A stretch of 64,000 bases of DNA from Rhodocytophaga aerolata (GTDB taxonomy: Bacteria; Bacteroidota; Bacteroidia; Cytophagales; 172606-1). The notes under the pieces were generated by a model, which saw only the letters and a list, made by a program, of their open reading frames with translations, had not been told where the DNA came from and did no database searches. Both the position numbers and the translations under genes were made by a program. The stretch covers positions 1 to 64,000 of the forward strand of contig NZ_JAUKPO010000011.1 of the NCBI RefSeq assembly GCF_030503435.1. Direction: 5' to 3'. Shown in pieces: positions 49,172-58,210 of the stretch; position 1 is the first letter of the stretch; each line of letters begins with the position of its first letter.

Positions 49172-51181
49172 ATGCAAGAAGATTTTATTATTGAGTTTGT
49201 TACATGGTCTGCTACTCTTCTTGCTGCTATTCCTTTTTTCATATTTTGTATTCTGTTCTTTGTTGGTACTAAATTAAGTAAGACCAGTGGCTGGTTAGCG
49301 GTTATTGGAGCTAGTATCTCCTTCCTATTAGCTGTTATAGTATTCTTTTATACCTGGCCAGATAAAGTGTATACCCAATCTATCCACTGGTTTACCGTAG
49401 GTGAATATACCTTTACACTCAAACTGCTCCTAGATAAGTTATCGGCTGCCATGCTGGTACTGGTCAGTTTTATTTCGTTGCTGGTACAGATCTATTCTAC
49501 CGAATACATGAAGGGAGATAAGCGGTACAGCCGGTATTTTGCTTATCTGGGATTATTTACCTTCTCCATGTTTTGCATCGTGCTGTCTGGCAATTTGCTC
49601 TTGCTATATATTGGATGGGAACTGGTAGGTCTTTCCTCCTATCTGCTGATTGGCTTCTGGCGGGAAAAAACAGAGGCGGCCCTGGCTTCCCGAAATGCTT
49701 TTATTATTAACCGAATCGGCGATACAGGTTTTTTATTGGGTATTATCCTAGTATTTGCCCAGTTCAACACACTGGATTTAGCTACCCTTACATCCGGCAA
49801 TCTACCTGTAGACAACTCCTTCTGGCTGACAGTAGCCGGAATTGGCTTGTTTTGCGGTTGTATAGCTAAATCCGCTCAATTTCCTCTGCAAATATGGCTA
49901 CCTGGGGCGATGGCCGGGCCTACACCGGTGTCGGCGCTTATCCATGCGGCCACGATGGTAGCTGCCGGTGTATTTTTACTAGCCCGTGTTTTTCCTTTAC
50001 TAAATACGGATGTGTTAACAGTTATTGCTATCACAGGGGCTATTACTGCCTTTATGGGGGCTGTAGCTGCCCTATTTCAGACGGATATTAAGCGGCTGCT
50101 GGCATTTTCCACTATCTCACAACTGGGCTACATGGTGATGGGAATGGGTGTAGGAGCTTATGGATCGGCTTTGTTTCATTTGTTTACCCATGCTTTTTTT
50201 AAAGCTTGTTTATTTTTATCAGCCGGTGCCGTTATACATGCGTTGCACAAAGTAGAACATCAGTTGCACACACATTTTGATGCACAGGATATGCGGCTGA
50301 TGGGAGGTTTACGGAAGACAATGCCTTTTACTTTTATCTGCTATCTGGTTTCAGGGTTATCTCTGGCTGGTTTACCGCTATTCTCTGGCTTTCTGTCAAA
50401 AGATGCCATTTTAACCGGAGCTCTTTCCTGGGCAGAAACGAAAGGAAACTTCTTATGGTACCTCATACCCGACCTCGGATTTATTTCTGCTCTGTTAACA
50501 GCTATCTATGTTGGCAGACAGTTGATTCTGGTTTTTGGTGGTGAATTTAGGTTGCCTCATCTACTACCTCAGCTGGCTACCTCACAAATAGCCGTGAAAG
50601 ATGTACCTTTTGCTATGCAGCTACCCATAGGGATTCTGGCTATACTTTCTGTCTTTTTCTTCTTCTCCCTTAACCCGGTAGACGCTGCATATGGATGGTT
50701 CCTGACAACTATTTCTGTAAAAACTGCACAAGCAGCCGATCATTCCTGGCATACATTTACTGTCATTACCTCTGGCCTGTTAGCCATCACTGGTCTGGCA
50801 CTGGCGTATGTTGTTACAGGCAATACACGTATTCCAAGACCGGCTTTTCTTAAAAATTTATCGCTGCACAACTGGTATCTGGAAGATATATACAGGATTT
50901 TGTTCGTCCGCACCGGGCAACTGTTTTCTAAAGTTACAAATGGGATAGATAAAAAATTACTGGATACGATCATTGATTATGCAAGTATAAGTATGGTTGT
51001 ACTGGCGCATATATTTGCCTGGATTGACCGCAATCTGGTAGATGGCCTGGTAAACTTTGCAGCCTATCTAGCAGGCAGAATTGGTGCGCTTACCCGCTCT
51101 GTACAAGGTGGACGGGTGCAGTCCTATTTTTTATATACCTTGTTTGGCTTGCTTATCTTGGTAGTTTGGATAATTTTGTAA
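49172..51181 (+). CDS. nuoL: NADH-quinone oxidoreductase subunit L
   Basis: 669 aa from the ATG at 49172; a TTG at 49148 is less likely. Largest antiporter-like subunit, about 16 helices and the long lateral C-terminal helix region. Conserved segments: LYIGWELVGLSSYLLIGFW with its key Glu, RIGDTGFLLGI, SAQFPLQIWLPGAMAGPTPVSALIHAATMVAAGVF (Lys/His path; quoted in parts), STISQLGYMVMG and FTHAFFKACLFLSAGAVIHAL. A final helix (about 650-673) closes the protein. Follows nuoK by 61 bp. Confidence 0.95.
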   Translation: MQEDFIIEFVTWSATLLAAIPFFIFCILFFVGTKLSKTSGWLAVIGASISFLLAVIVFFYTWPDKVYTQSIHWFTVGEYTFTLKLLLDKLSAAMLVLVSFISLLVQIYSTEYMKGDKRYSRYFAYLGLFTFSMFCIVLSGNLLLLYIGWELVGLSSYLLIGFWREKTEAALASRNAFIINRIGDTGFLLGIILVFAQFNTLDLATLTSGNLPVDNSFWLTVAGIGLFCGCIAKSAQFPLQIWLPGAMAGPTPVSALIHAATMVAAGVFLLARVFPLLNTDVLTVIAITGAITAFMGAVAALFQTDIKRLLAFSTISQLGYMVMGMGVGAYGSALFHLFTHAFFKACLFLSAGAVIHALHKVEHQLHTHFDAQDMRLMGGLRKTMPFTFICYLVSGLSLAGLPLFSGFLSKDAILTGALSWAETKGNFLWYLIPDLGFISALLTAIYVGRQLILVFGGEFRLPHLLPQLATSQIAVKDVPFAMQLPIGILAILSVFFFFSLNPVDAAYGWFLTTISVKTAQAADHSWHTFTVITSGLLAITGLALAYVVTGNTRIPRPAFLKNLSLHNWYLEDIYRILFVRTGQLFSKVTNGIDKKLLDTIIDYASISMVVLAHIFAWIDRNLVDGLVNFAAYLAGRIGALTRSVQGGRVQSYFLYTLFGLLILVVWIIL

Positions 51182-51221
51182 CTCTATAAATATACTAGAT
51201 AATTTCCTTCTTCACCCACTA

Positions 51222-52955
51222 ATGACGCAATATCTGCTTTCCTTGCTCATTTTTATACCGCTTGCCGCATCAGTTTTCATTCTATTCATTCCAGAAGAAA
51301 AAACCACCTATTTTAAATTTATTACGCTTTCAGTAAATCTTATTCAGCTGCTGCTGGCAATGGTAGTGTATCTCCACTTCAATCCGGCCCTGACAGGCGT
51401 GAGCAATCCAGATAGTTTTCAGTTTGTTGAACGTACCGACTGGATTAGCCTGCAACTAGGCAGTCTCGGAAAACTTTCAATAGATTATTATGTAGGAGTA
51501 GATGGCTTAAGTATATTATTGGTATTGCTTTCTGCTATTGTATTGGTGATTGGGGCTATTTCCTCATGGAATATTCAAACAAAGCATAAAGGGTATTTTT
51601 CTCTATACTTATTGCTAAGCAGTACAATCATTGGTTGTTTTGTTGCCCTGGACTTTTTCCTTTTTTACCTGTTTTTTGAATTCATGCTCTTACCTATGTA
51701 TTTCCTGATTGGTATATGGGGAGGCATTCGCCGGGAATATGCTGCTATCAAATTCTTCCTTTATACCTTGGTTGGTTCTATTTTTATTCTCATCGTCATG
51801 ATCGGGCTATATATATCCGTAATTGACCCGGTAGAAACAGCCATAGAAATGGGATTAGCCAGTGAAAGAAGTCAGGTAACTTCAGTTCTGGTTAAACAAG
51901 TACAACAAGGGTTAGCTACAGGTGGCATATCAAGCACGAATGAACTTGTCCATACGTTTGATGTGGTGGCTATGATGGATGCAGCAAACTACATTCCTGG
52001 TTCCTTTCTACACAAAGCATCTGATGTATTACTGTTTGGCATATCGCCTTCATTAGTAGCATTTCTCTGCATTTTTATTGGTTTTGCGGTGAAACTTCCG
52101 GTAGTTCCCTTGCATACCTGGTTACCCGATGCACACGTAGAGGCTCCTACGCCTATTTCCGTGCTGCTGGCGGGGATTCTGCTAAAAATAGGGGGCTATG
52201 GATTTATCCGCATAGCTTACTCCATTTTTCCGGAAGGTGCCCTTCATTATGCCTGGCTGGTAGCTCTGCTTGGAGTAATTTCTATAGTCTATGGGGCTTG
52301 TAATGCCCTGGCTTCACACGATTTGAAACGGATGATTGCGTACTCTTCGGTTTCACATATGGGCTTTGTGTTGCTGGGTCTGGCCTCTCTTACAGCTGAA
52401 GGTATCAGTGGAGCTATTTTTCAGCTGTTCAGTCATGGAATTTTATCAGCCTTATTGTTCCTGATTGTGGGTGTGCTGTACGACCGCACGCATGATAAGC
52501 AAATTGAAAATTACCGGGGTCTGGCTTCCAAAATGCCGGTGTATACGTCTGTGGTCATTATTGCTTTTTTTGCCTCTTTGGGTTTGCCAGGCTTCTCCGG
52601 CTTTATTGGGGAGCTATTTACGCTAATTGGTGCTTTTAAATCCAATTATATAGCCAAGTGGATGGCCATAATAGGCATGTTGGGTTTAGTATTGGGGGCC
52701 GCCTATTTTCTATGGACACTACAACGCATGTTTTTCGGCAAATTCTGGACACAAGGAGGCGAAAGCTGGCAAGTTCAATTAACTGATCTGGATGGTAGGG
52801 AAAAACTGATGCTGGTATCTCTGGCCATATTAGGCGTAGTGTTTGGCATTTTTCCATTCCTGCTCTTTGAACCTATGGCTCAATCGGTGGGGTATTTTGT
52901 AGATTTCGTGCAGCAGGCAAAAGATATAAATTTTGATACCCAACTAGTAAAGTAA
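51222..52955 (+). CDS. nuoM: NADH-quinone oxidoreductase subunit M
   Basis: 577 aa. Second antiporter-like subunit, 14 helices. Conserved Glu in FYLFFEFMLLPMYFLIGIWG; Lys/His path in FAVKLPVVPLHTWLPDAH and VEAPTPISVLLAGILLKIGG; YSSVSHMGFVLLG. About 60 residues longer than E. coli NuoM because of an inserted loop around 205-260 (VETAIEMGLASERSQ to AMMDAANYIPGS), seen in other Bacteroidota. The ATG lies 40 bp after nuoL. Confidence 0.95.
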   Translation: MTQYLLSLLIFIPLAASVFILFIPEEKTTYFKFITLSVNLIQLLLAMVVYLHFNPALTGVSNPDSFQFVERTDWISLQLGSLGKLSIDYYVGVDGLSILLVLLSAIVLVIGAISSWNIQTKHKGYFSLYLLLSSTIIGCFVALDFFLFYLFFEFMLLPMYFLIGIWGGIRREYAAIKFFLYTLVGSIFILIVMIGLYISVIDPVETAIEMGLASERSQVTSVLVKQVQQGLATGGISSTNELVHTFDVVAMMDAANYIPGSFLHKASDVLLFGISPSLVAFLCIFIGFAVKLPVVPLHTWLPDAHVEAPTPISVLLAGILLKIGGYGFIRIAYSIFPEGALHYAWLVALLGVISIVYGACNALASHDLKRMIAYSSVSHMGFVLLGLASLTAEGISGAIFQLFSHGILSALLFLIVGVLYDRTHDKQIENYRGLASKMPVYTSVVIIAFFASLGLPGFSGFIGELFTLIGAFKSNYIAKWMAIIGMLGLVLGAAYFLWTLQRMFFGKFWTQGGESWQVQLTDLDGREKLMLVSLAILGVVFGIFPFLLFEPMAQSVGYFVDFVQQAKDINFDTQLVK

Positions 52956-52979
52956 TTTAAGAATCAACCCTATTTATAA

Positions 52980-54500
52980 TTGTTATCCGACAAGTTAAAT
53001 CAACTACTCCAAAGTCTATCTGGTTTTTTACCAGAAGTTAGCCTGGCTGCGCTGTTTGTAGTACTGATTATAGTTGACTTGATTTTCTATAATAAAGAGC
53101 AAAAGCCAACGGTATATATTGCCCTGGCAGGTTTAGTTTTCGTTGGTGTGCTTACTTACCAACAATGGAATCAACTTCCCTCTCCTATTTCGCTTTTTTT
53201 GGGAATGATTGTCGTAGATAAAACAGCTATTCTGTTTAAAGGTATTTTTCTTGTTGCCGCTGTACTTACCCTGCTACTCTCTTTACACAATCACAAAGAA
53301 TCTGATGAACGTTCTTATCTGAAAAGCGGAGAGTATGTGTCCTTATTGGTAGCCATAACGCTGGGATTGCATCTGATGGCCATGGCGGCTAACCTGCTGA
53401 TGATTTATTTATCCGTTGAACTGGTTTCCATTTCCTCCTACATTCTAGCTACTTTTAAACATAATAAAAAAGGATCTGAAGGTGGCCTGAAATATTTACT
53501 TTTTGGTGCCATGAGTTCTGGTATTATGCTCTATGGCATGTCGCTGCTGTATGGGTTTACCGGCACTCTTTCGTTGTCTTTACAAGAAGGAACTACTTTT
53601 ATAACCGAATTACTGGCTGTTCACTCCCTGCCTGTTCTGCTGGCTGTGTTTCTTACTGTTGGAGGGCTACTTTTCAAAATTGCGGCTGCTCCTTTCCACA
53701 TATGGGCTCCGGATGTATATGAATCAGCGCCTACGCCGGTTGTGGCTTTTTTTTCAGTAGCTCCTAAAGCAGCAGGCTTTGCTGTTTTGCTGCGCTTCTT
53801 ACTCTCTACCTGGTTACTCTATCCGGACCAAATAGGTAGCGAACATTTTTCACCGATAAGAGCTATTTTAATAGCCATTGCCATTCTTACACTAATTGTT
53901 GGTAACTTCTCTGCCTTATGGCAAAAAAATGCCAAACGGATGCTAGCCTATTCCTCTATTGCTCATGCAGGATTTATGTTAGCCGGCTTACTGGCAGTAA
54001 ATGAATTAGGCTGGCAAAGTGTGCTGTTCTATTTAGTTGTCTATCTGTTTATGAACTTTGCGGCGTTCTTATTAATAGATGCCATCTATCAGCAAAGGCA
54101 AACGGAGGAAATAGAAGATTACAAAGGATTGGGGATACAGAATCAATTCCTGGGAGTGGCTTTTCTGATAGTGATGATCGCACTTACCGGGTTACCGCCA
54201 ACAGCTGGTTTTACTGCTAAACTTTTTATCTTTTCGGCTCTGTGGCAGGATTACCAGAGTACTGGAGATAATTTGGTACTTTTGCTTTTTGTCGTAGGTT
54301 TATTTAATGTAGTAGTGGCTTTGTTTTATTATTTGCGTATACCCTATTATATGTTTTTCCGGAGTGGAAAGGAACTGAATACAATAAATTTAGGTATGTA
54401 TACTGTACTATTGCTTGTTTTTCTGATAGTCGCGGTTTTTCTGTTTTTCTTTAAAGCAGACTGGCTCATGAATATAATTACAGCGGCAAGTATTAATTAG
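52980..54500 (+). CDS. nuoN: NADH-quinone oxidoreductase subunit N
   Basis: 506 aa from a TTG at 52980, which gives the usual start position (MLSDKLNQLLQSL); no ATG lies nearby. Third antiporter-like subunit: LMIYLSVELVSISSYILATF with the key Glu, FKIAAAPFHIWAPDVYESAP (Lys/His path), YSSIAHAGFMLAGL. Last gene of the complex I block; the next gene, purF, starts 71 bp later and is unrelated in function. Confidence 0.94.
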   Translation: MLSDKLNQLLQSLSGFLPEVSLAALFVVLIIVDLIFYNKEQKPTVYIALAGLVFVGVLTYQQWNQLPSPISLFLGMIVVDKTAILFKGIFLVAAVLTLLLSLHNHKESDERSYLKSGEYVSLLVAITLGLHLMAMAANLLMIYLSVELVSISSYILATFKHNKKGSEGGLKYLLFGAMSSGIMLYGMSLLYGFTGTLSLSLQEGTTFITELLAVHSLPVLLAVFLTVGGLLFKIAAAPFHIWAPDVYESAPTPVVAFFSVAPKAAGFAVLLRFLLSTWLLYPDQIGSEHFSPIRAILIAIAILTLIVGNFSALWQKNAKRMLAYSSIAHAGFMLAGLLAVNELGWQSVLFYLVVYLFMNFAAFLLIDAIYQQRQTEEIEDYKGLGIQNQFLGVAFLIVMIALTGLPPTAGFTAKLFIFSALWQDYQSTGDNLVLLLFVVGLFNVVVALFYYLRIPYYMFFRSGKELNTINLGMYTVLLLVFLIVAVFLFFFKADWLMNIITAASIN

Positions 54501-54571
54501 CTTTTCCTGGTAAAATATATTTTGTAATTTGAACAACATCTTCTACACTATAAAATTCTAATCTACTATAT

Positions 54572-56473
54572 ATGAGTGATGCAATAAAGCACGAATGTGG
54601 AATCGCAATGATTCGTCTTCGTAAGCCATATAGTTATTATATTGAGAAATATGGTACGCCGCTGTATGGCGTTAAAAAACTATACCTGCTGATGGAGAAA
54701 CAACACAATCGTGGACAAGATGGTGCTGGCGTAGCGGTAATTAAAATTGGTGCTAAACCGGGTACCAGGTATATCAGCCGCTACCGTTCCATAGATACAC
54801 AGCCCATCACTGATATTTTCGATAAAATAAATAAGAAATACAAAAAAGCCGTAAAGCATCATAAACACAAAGTTACTGATGCTGACTGGCTGAAAGAGAA
54901 TGTAGCTTTTACCGGGGAGGTATTACTGGGCCATCTGCGGTATGGTACGCATGGAATGAACAGTGTGGAAAATTGCCATCCGATGCTCAGGCAAAATAAC
55001 TGGCGTAGCCGGAATCTGGTAGTCGCCGGCAATTTCAATATGACCAATGTAGACGAGTTATTTAATAAACTGATTTCGTTAGGCCAACATCCCAAAGAAA
55101 AAGTGGATACCGTTACCGTAATGGAGAAAATCGGCCACTTTCTGGATGAAGAGAATCAACGGCTGTTTGATTTATATAAAGATCAGTATACCAATGAGGA
55201 AATGTCGCATGTAATTGAGGACAAGATGGACATTCCTCGTGTTCTGCGCCGCTCATGTCGCGATTTTGATGGGGGTTATGCTATGGCAGGCATCATGGGT
55301 CATGGAGCCTCTTTTGTGGCCCGGGACCCTGCTGGTATCCGACCCGCTTATTATTATGCAGATGATGAAGTAGTAGTTATTGCCTCAGAAAAGCCAGCAA
55401 TCAAAACTACTTTTAATGTAGATTACGATCAGATTAAGGAGATAACCCCCGGACATGCTTTAATTGTAGATAAGAATGGAAACTATGGAGAGCATAAGTT
55501 TATCGAACCAATCGAGAAACGCTCCTGCAGTTTTGAACGAATCTATTTCTCCCGCGGGTCTGACCCCAATATTTATAACGAACGTAAAGCCTTAGGTCGC
55601 TTATTAGTACCACAAGTATTGGAAGCTATTGAGTATGACCTGGAGAACACAGTGTTTTCCTATATTCCGAATACAGCCGAAACGGCATTCTTAGGAATGG
55701 TAGAGGGTTTACAGGATTTCCTGGTTCAGCAACGCAAACAAGCTATATTGGAAGGAACAGTTTCCAGCAGTGAGTTGGATAAAATTCTTTCTTTCCGCCC
55801 AAGAGTAGAGAAATTAGTTATTAAAGATGCCAAACTACGTACCTTCATCACAGACGATGCACACCGCGACGATTTAGTTGCTCATGTATACGATACTACG
55901 TATGAAGTAATCAAAAAAGGGGTAGACACCTTGGTGTTGATAGATGATTCTATTGTAAGAGGTACGACATTAGAGAAAAGCATTTTGCGGATGCTGGATC
56001 GTTTAGAACCCAAGAAAATTATCATTGTCTCCTCTGCCCCGCAAATTCGCTTCCCGGATTGTTATGGCATTGATATGTCCCGGATGAAAGAGTTCGTAGC
56101 TTTCCGGGCTATGCTGGCTTTATTAAAAGAACGGAAAACAGAAAACATTCTGGACGATGTGTTAACTAAAACTAAAAATGCAATTATATCAGGCCGGGAG
56201 AAAGAGGAAAATTTTGCTAAAGCTTTGTACACTCCATTTACGGATGAACAAATTTCAGACAAAATTGCGCAGATAGTCCGGCCAAAAGACTTAAAAGCAG
56301 AATTAGAAGTTATTTTCCAAACTGTGGATAACTTACATAAAGCTTGCCCCAATCATAGCGGAGACTGGTATTTTACAGGAGATTATCCAACACCAGGGGG
56401 TAATGGTGTGGTAAACAAAGCATTTCTAAACTTTATGGAGGGTAAAGTAGGCAGGGCTTACGAGATCTTTTAA
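54572..56473 (+). CDS. purF: Amidophosphoribosyltransferase, long form
   Basis: 633 aa. First committed step of purine synthesis: PRPP plus glutamine to phosphoribosylamine. The class II glutaminase begins after a short propeptide, MSDAIKHE then C9 (ECG as in the Bacillus enzyme), with NRGQDGAGVAV and LRYGTHGMNSVENCHP. The phosphoribosyltransferase part has VLIDDSIVRGTTLEKS. It is about 130 residues longer than E. coli PurF, with insertions in the glutaminase part (about 75-110, KKYKKAVKHHKHK) and after 330. Bacteroidota often carry both a standard and this long form, so it may be the second copy. A terminator follows. Confidence 0.88.
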   Translation: MSDAIKHECGIAMIRLRKPYSYYIEKYGTPLYGVKKLYLLMEKQHNRGQDGAGVAVIKIGAKPGTRYISRYRSIDTQPITDIFDKINKKYKKAVKHHKHKVTDADWLKENVAFTGEVLLGHLRYGTHGMNSVENCHPMLRQNNWRSRNLVVAGNFNMTNVDELFNKLISLGQHPKEKVDTVTVMEKIGHFLDEENQRLFDLYKDQYTNEEMSHVIEDKMDIPRVLRRSCRDFDGGYAMAGIMGHGASFVARDPAGIRPAYYYADDEVVVIASEKPAIKTTFNVDYDQIKEITPGHALIVDKNGNYGEHKFIEPIEKRSCSFERIYFSRGSDPNIYNERKALGRLLVPQVLEAIEYDLENTVFSYIPNTAETAFLGMVEGLQDFLVQQRKQAILEGTVSSSELDKILSFRPRVEKLVIKDAKLRTFITDDAHRDDLVAHVYDTTYEVIKKGVDTLVLIDDSIVRGTTLEKSILRMLDRLEPKKIIIVSSAPQIRFPDCYGIDMSRMKEFVAFRAMLALLKERKTENILDDVLTKTKNAIISGREKEENFAKALYTPFTDEQISDKIAQIVRPKDLKAELEVIFQTVDNLHKACPNHSGDWYFTGDYPTPGGNGVVNKAFLNFMEGKVGRAYEIF

Positions 56474-56494
56474 TTATCTAGTATAATTCATAGA

Positions 56495-56529
56495 GTAAAA
56501 AGCCTGCTATCATTTAGTAGGCTTTTTAC
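56495..56529. terminator. Terminator shared by purF and the DUF4385 gene
   Basis: Arms GTAAAAAGCCTGCTA (56495-56509) and TAGTAGGCTTTTTAC (56515-56529) pair over 15 bp with one G-T wobble. The right arm includes the minus-strand stop codon at 56526-56528. The two genes converge here. Confidence 0.88.
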
Positions 56530-57059
56530 GTTTGCTGTTCATGGTTCTTTTTGTGGTTTTCCATCAATTCCTGATAGTAACTATTTTCTTTAGCTGATTT
56601 CCATTTTTGCTTAAATATGGCAGCTGCAGCTGCTTTTACAGGATCTTCTTCATTAGGTAATAAGTACTTGGTTCTGGCTTCTTTTTCTCCCTGTGAGGTC
56701 TCCTCTTTCTGTGGATTTTTTGCATATTTTCTGCCAGATTTGTGATTGGCATAGCGGCGGGCACGGGTATATCCCATCTGCAGAAACTTACGGGCAATAT
56801 CAGCCCCTACAAAATCATTCTGAGTAAGGTATTCAATAAATAGATCATATATTTTTTCAGAGGAAGTCATGGCCGCCTCCGGATCTTTAAATTTCCAGTA
56901 AGGCAGTATTTCTGACTTATAGGGTTCAACCATTAATACGCCTTGTTCACCTTTGCCAACACGGTATAATTCAGGGTGCTTTCTGAAATCGATTTCTGTT
57001 AACTCTTTTGAGTAATAGGAAGGCAATCGCTTCTCTTTTTTTGTGTTTCTGATAGCCAT
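56526..57059 (-). CDS. DUF4385 family protein
   Basis: 177 aa, cytoplasmic, strongly basic. The core (about 15-120) reads YYSKELTEIDFRKHPELYRVG, KGEQGVLMVEPYKSEILPYW (quoted in part), YLTQNDFVGADIARKFLQMG and YTRARRYANHKSGRKY, which I recognise as the DUF4385 family, found in many bacteria and some phages. Its function is not known to me. The C-terminal 50 residues are charged and helical. Its stop lies in the shared terminator with purF. Confidence 0.8.
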   Translation of the reverse strand: MAIRNTKKEKRLPSYYSKELTEIDFRKHPELYRVGKGEQGVLMVEPYKSEILPYWKFKDPEAAMTSSEKIYDLFIEYLTQNDFVGADIARKFLQMGYTRARRYANHKSGRKYAKNPQKEETSQGEKEARTKYLLPNEEDPVKAAAAAIFKQKWKSAKENSYYQELMENHKKNHEQQT

Positions 57060-57236
57060 AGTGCCCTATACGGACGAATATACTTGCATGATGCATCACT
57101 TAATTCAATTTGTTGCTTTGCTCTATCAAGTGTAATACTGGTTCTGTGAACGAATGAATTTGATACTAAAAGCTCGTTTGACCAAAATATACATCAAGCA
57201 GCTATCTAATACATTCTTTTATTCCCCTTTTTATTC

Positions 57237-57244
57237 TAAATTTG
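57237..57244 (+). promoter_or_regulatory. Candidate -7 element of the polysaccharide export operon
   Basis: TAAATTTG matches TAnnTTTG exactly within the 295-bp gap before the Wza-like gene. The -33 region is T-rich (ATTCTTTT) without a clear TTG. A leader of about 150 nt would result. No UpxY/NusG-like antiterminator gene precedes the operon. Confidence 0.45.
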
Positions 57245-57402
57245 CATATTTATTTATGCATCCAATTTGTCATAACTTGCACTGTTTAGCGTTTACCTAT
57301 TGACTCAAAAGGATTGTTTACTATCTGCTAACATTTAAAACTTAACGCTACTTCATGTATTACCAGAAGTTATTTGGTAGACTATGCTATTCCTGCTCTT
57401 AT

Positions 57403-58194
57403 ATGAGACTAAAAATCAATACCTTACATATATTATTCATCTTTTTTTCTTTTACCAGTATTAGTTGTATCCCTCAAAAGAATATAGTTTATTTTCAAGG
57501 AGCAAGAAACCAGGGCACGTTAGATTCTGTGCCTATCTATGGTAGTCAGGATTATGAATACATTATTGGCCCCACTGATATATTAGGTGTACAAATTGAT
57601 GGAGTAGATGACGCAATATTTGCTGCCTTTAAGCCTTCAACCTTAGCTGCAGGAGGAGGTAGGCCGATTGATAGAGGTTTACTGGTGGATAAACAAGGCC
57701 AGATTGAGCTACCTTATTTAGGAAAGATCAAACTTTCCGGGCTTACCCTGCCTCAAGCTGCAGACACAATTAAATCAAGGCTTTCAGTCTATATCACAGA
57801 TTCAACCTTCATGTATGTGAACGTGAAAACGTTATCATTTCCCGTAACAGTTATTGGTGAAATAGGCAGTCCAGGTATATATCAAGCAGATAATGAATTT
57901 ATGACTATTACTGAATTGCTGGCAAAGTCTGGTGACATGACGCAGTACAGCAACAGGAAAACCATTAAATTATATAGAACTGATCGAGAAACTAAACTTA
58001 CCACTGTATATCAATTAGATTTAACAAAACCGGATCTTGTTCAGCCAATACTATCCAGGCTTCAACCTAATGATGTGATATATGTTGAACCTTTGCGAAG
58101 AAAGCAATTTCAAAGTGCTCTCCAGGTCATAGGATTTGGAAGTAGTATTGCTTCTATTGTAGTTTTAGCTTTCACTATTTATCAGAGATTTTAA
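57403..58194 (+). CDS. Wza-like polysaccharide export lipoprotein
   Basis: 263 aa from the ATG at 57403, which puts the signal peptide (LHILFIFFSFTSISC) directly after a basic start; the frame is open to an ATG at 57355. Poly_export domain about 55-165 (YIIGPTDILGVQIDG, DKQGQIELPYLGKIKLSGLT) and one SLBB domain about 170-230 (FPVTVIGEIGSPGIYQADNE). A hydrophobic C-terminal helix (about 240-258) replaces the long amphipathic helix of E. coli Wza. It forms the outer-membrane exit channel with the Wzc-like kinase that follows 16 bp on. Confidence 0.9.
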   Translation: MRLKINTLHILFIFFSFTSISCIPQKNIVYFQGARNQGTLDSVPIYGSQDYEYIIGPTDILGVQIDGVDDAIFAAFKPSTLAAGGGRPIDRGLLVDKQGQIELPYLGKIKLSGLTLPQAADTIKSRLSVYITDSTFMYVNVKTLSFPVTVIGEIGSPGIYQADNEFMTITELLAKSGDMTQYSNRKTIKLYRTDRETKLTTVYQLDLTKPDLVQPILSRLQPNDVIYVEPLRRKQFQSALQVIGFGSSIASIVVLAFTIYQRF

Positions 58195-58210
58195 GGATTT
58201 GTTATAACTT

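Noticed and set aside
57060-57402. UpxY-type antiterminator leader for the polysaccharide operon
   Set aside because: No NusG/UpxY-like coding sequence is present upstream, and no clear terminator lies in the leader.
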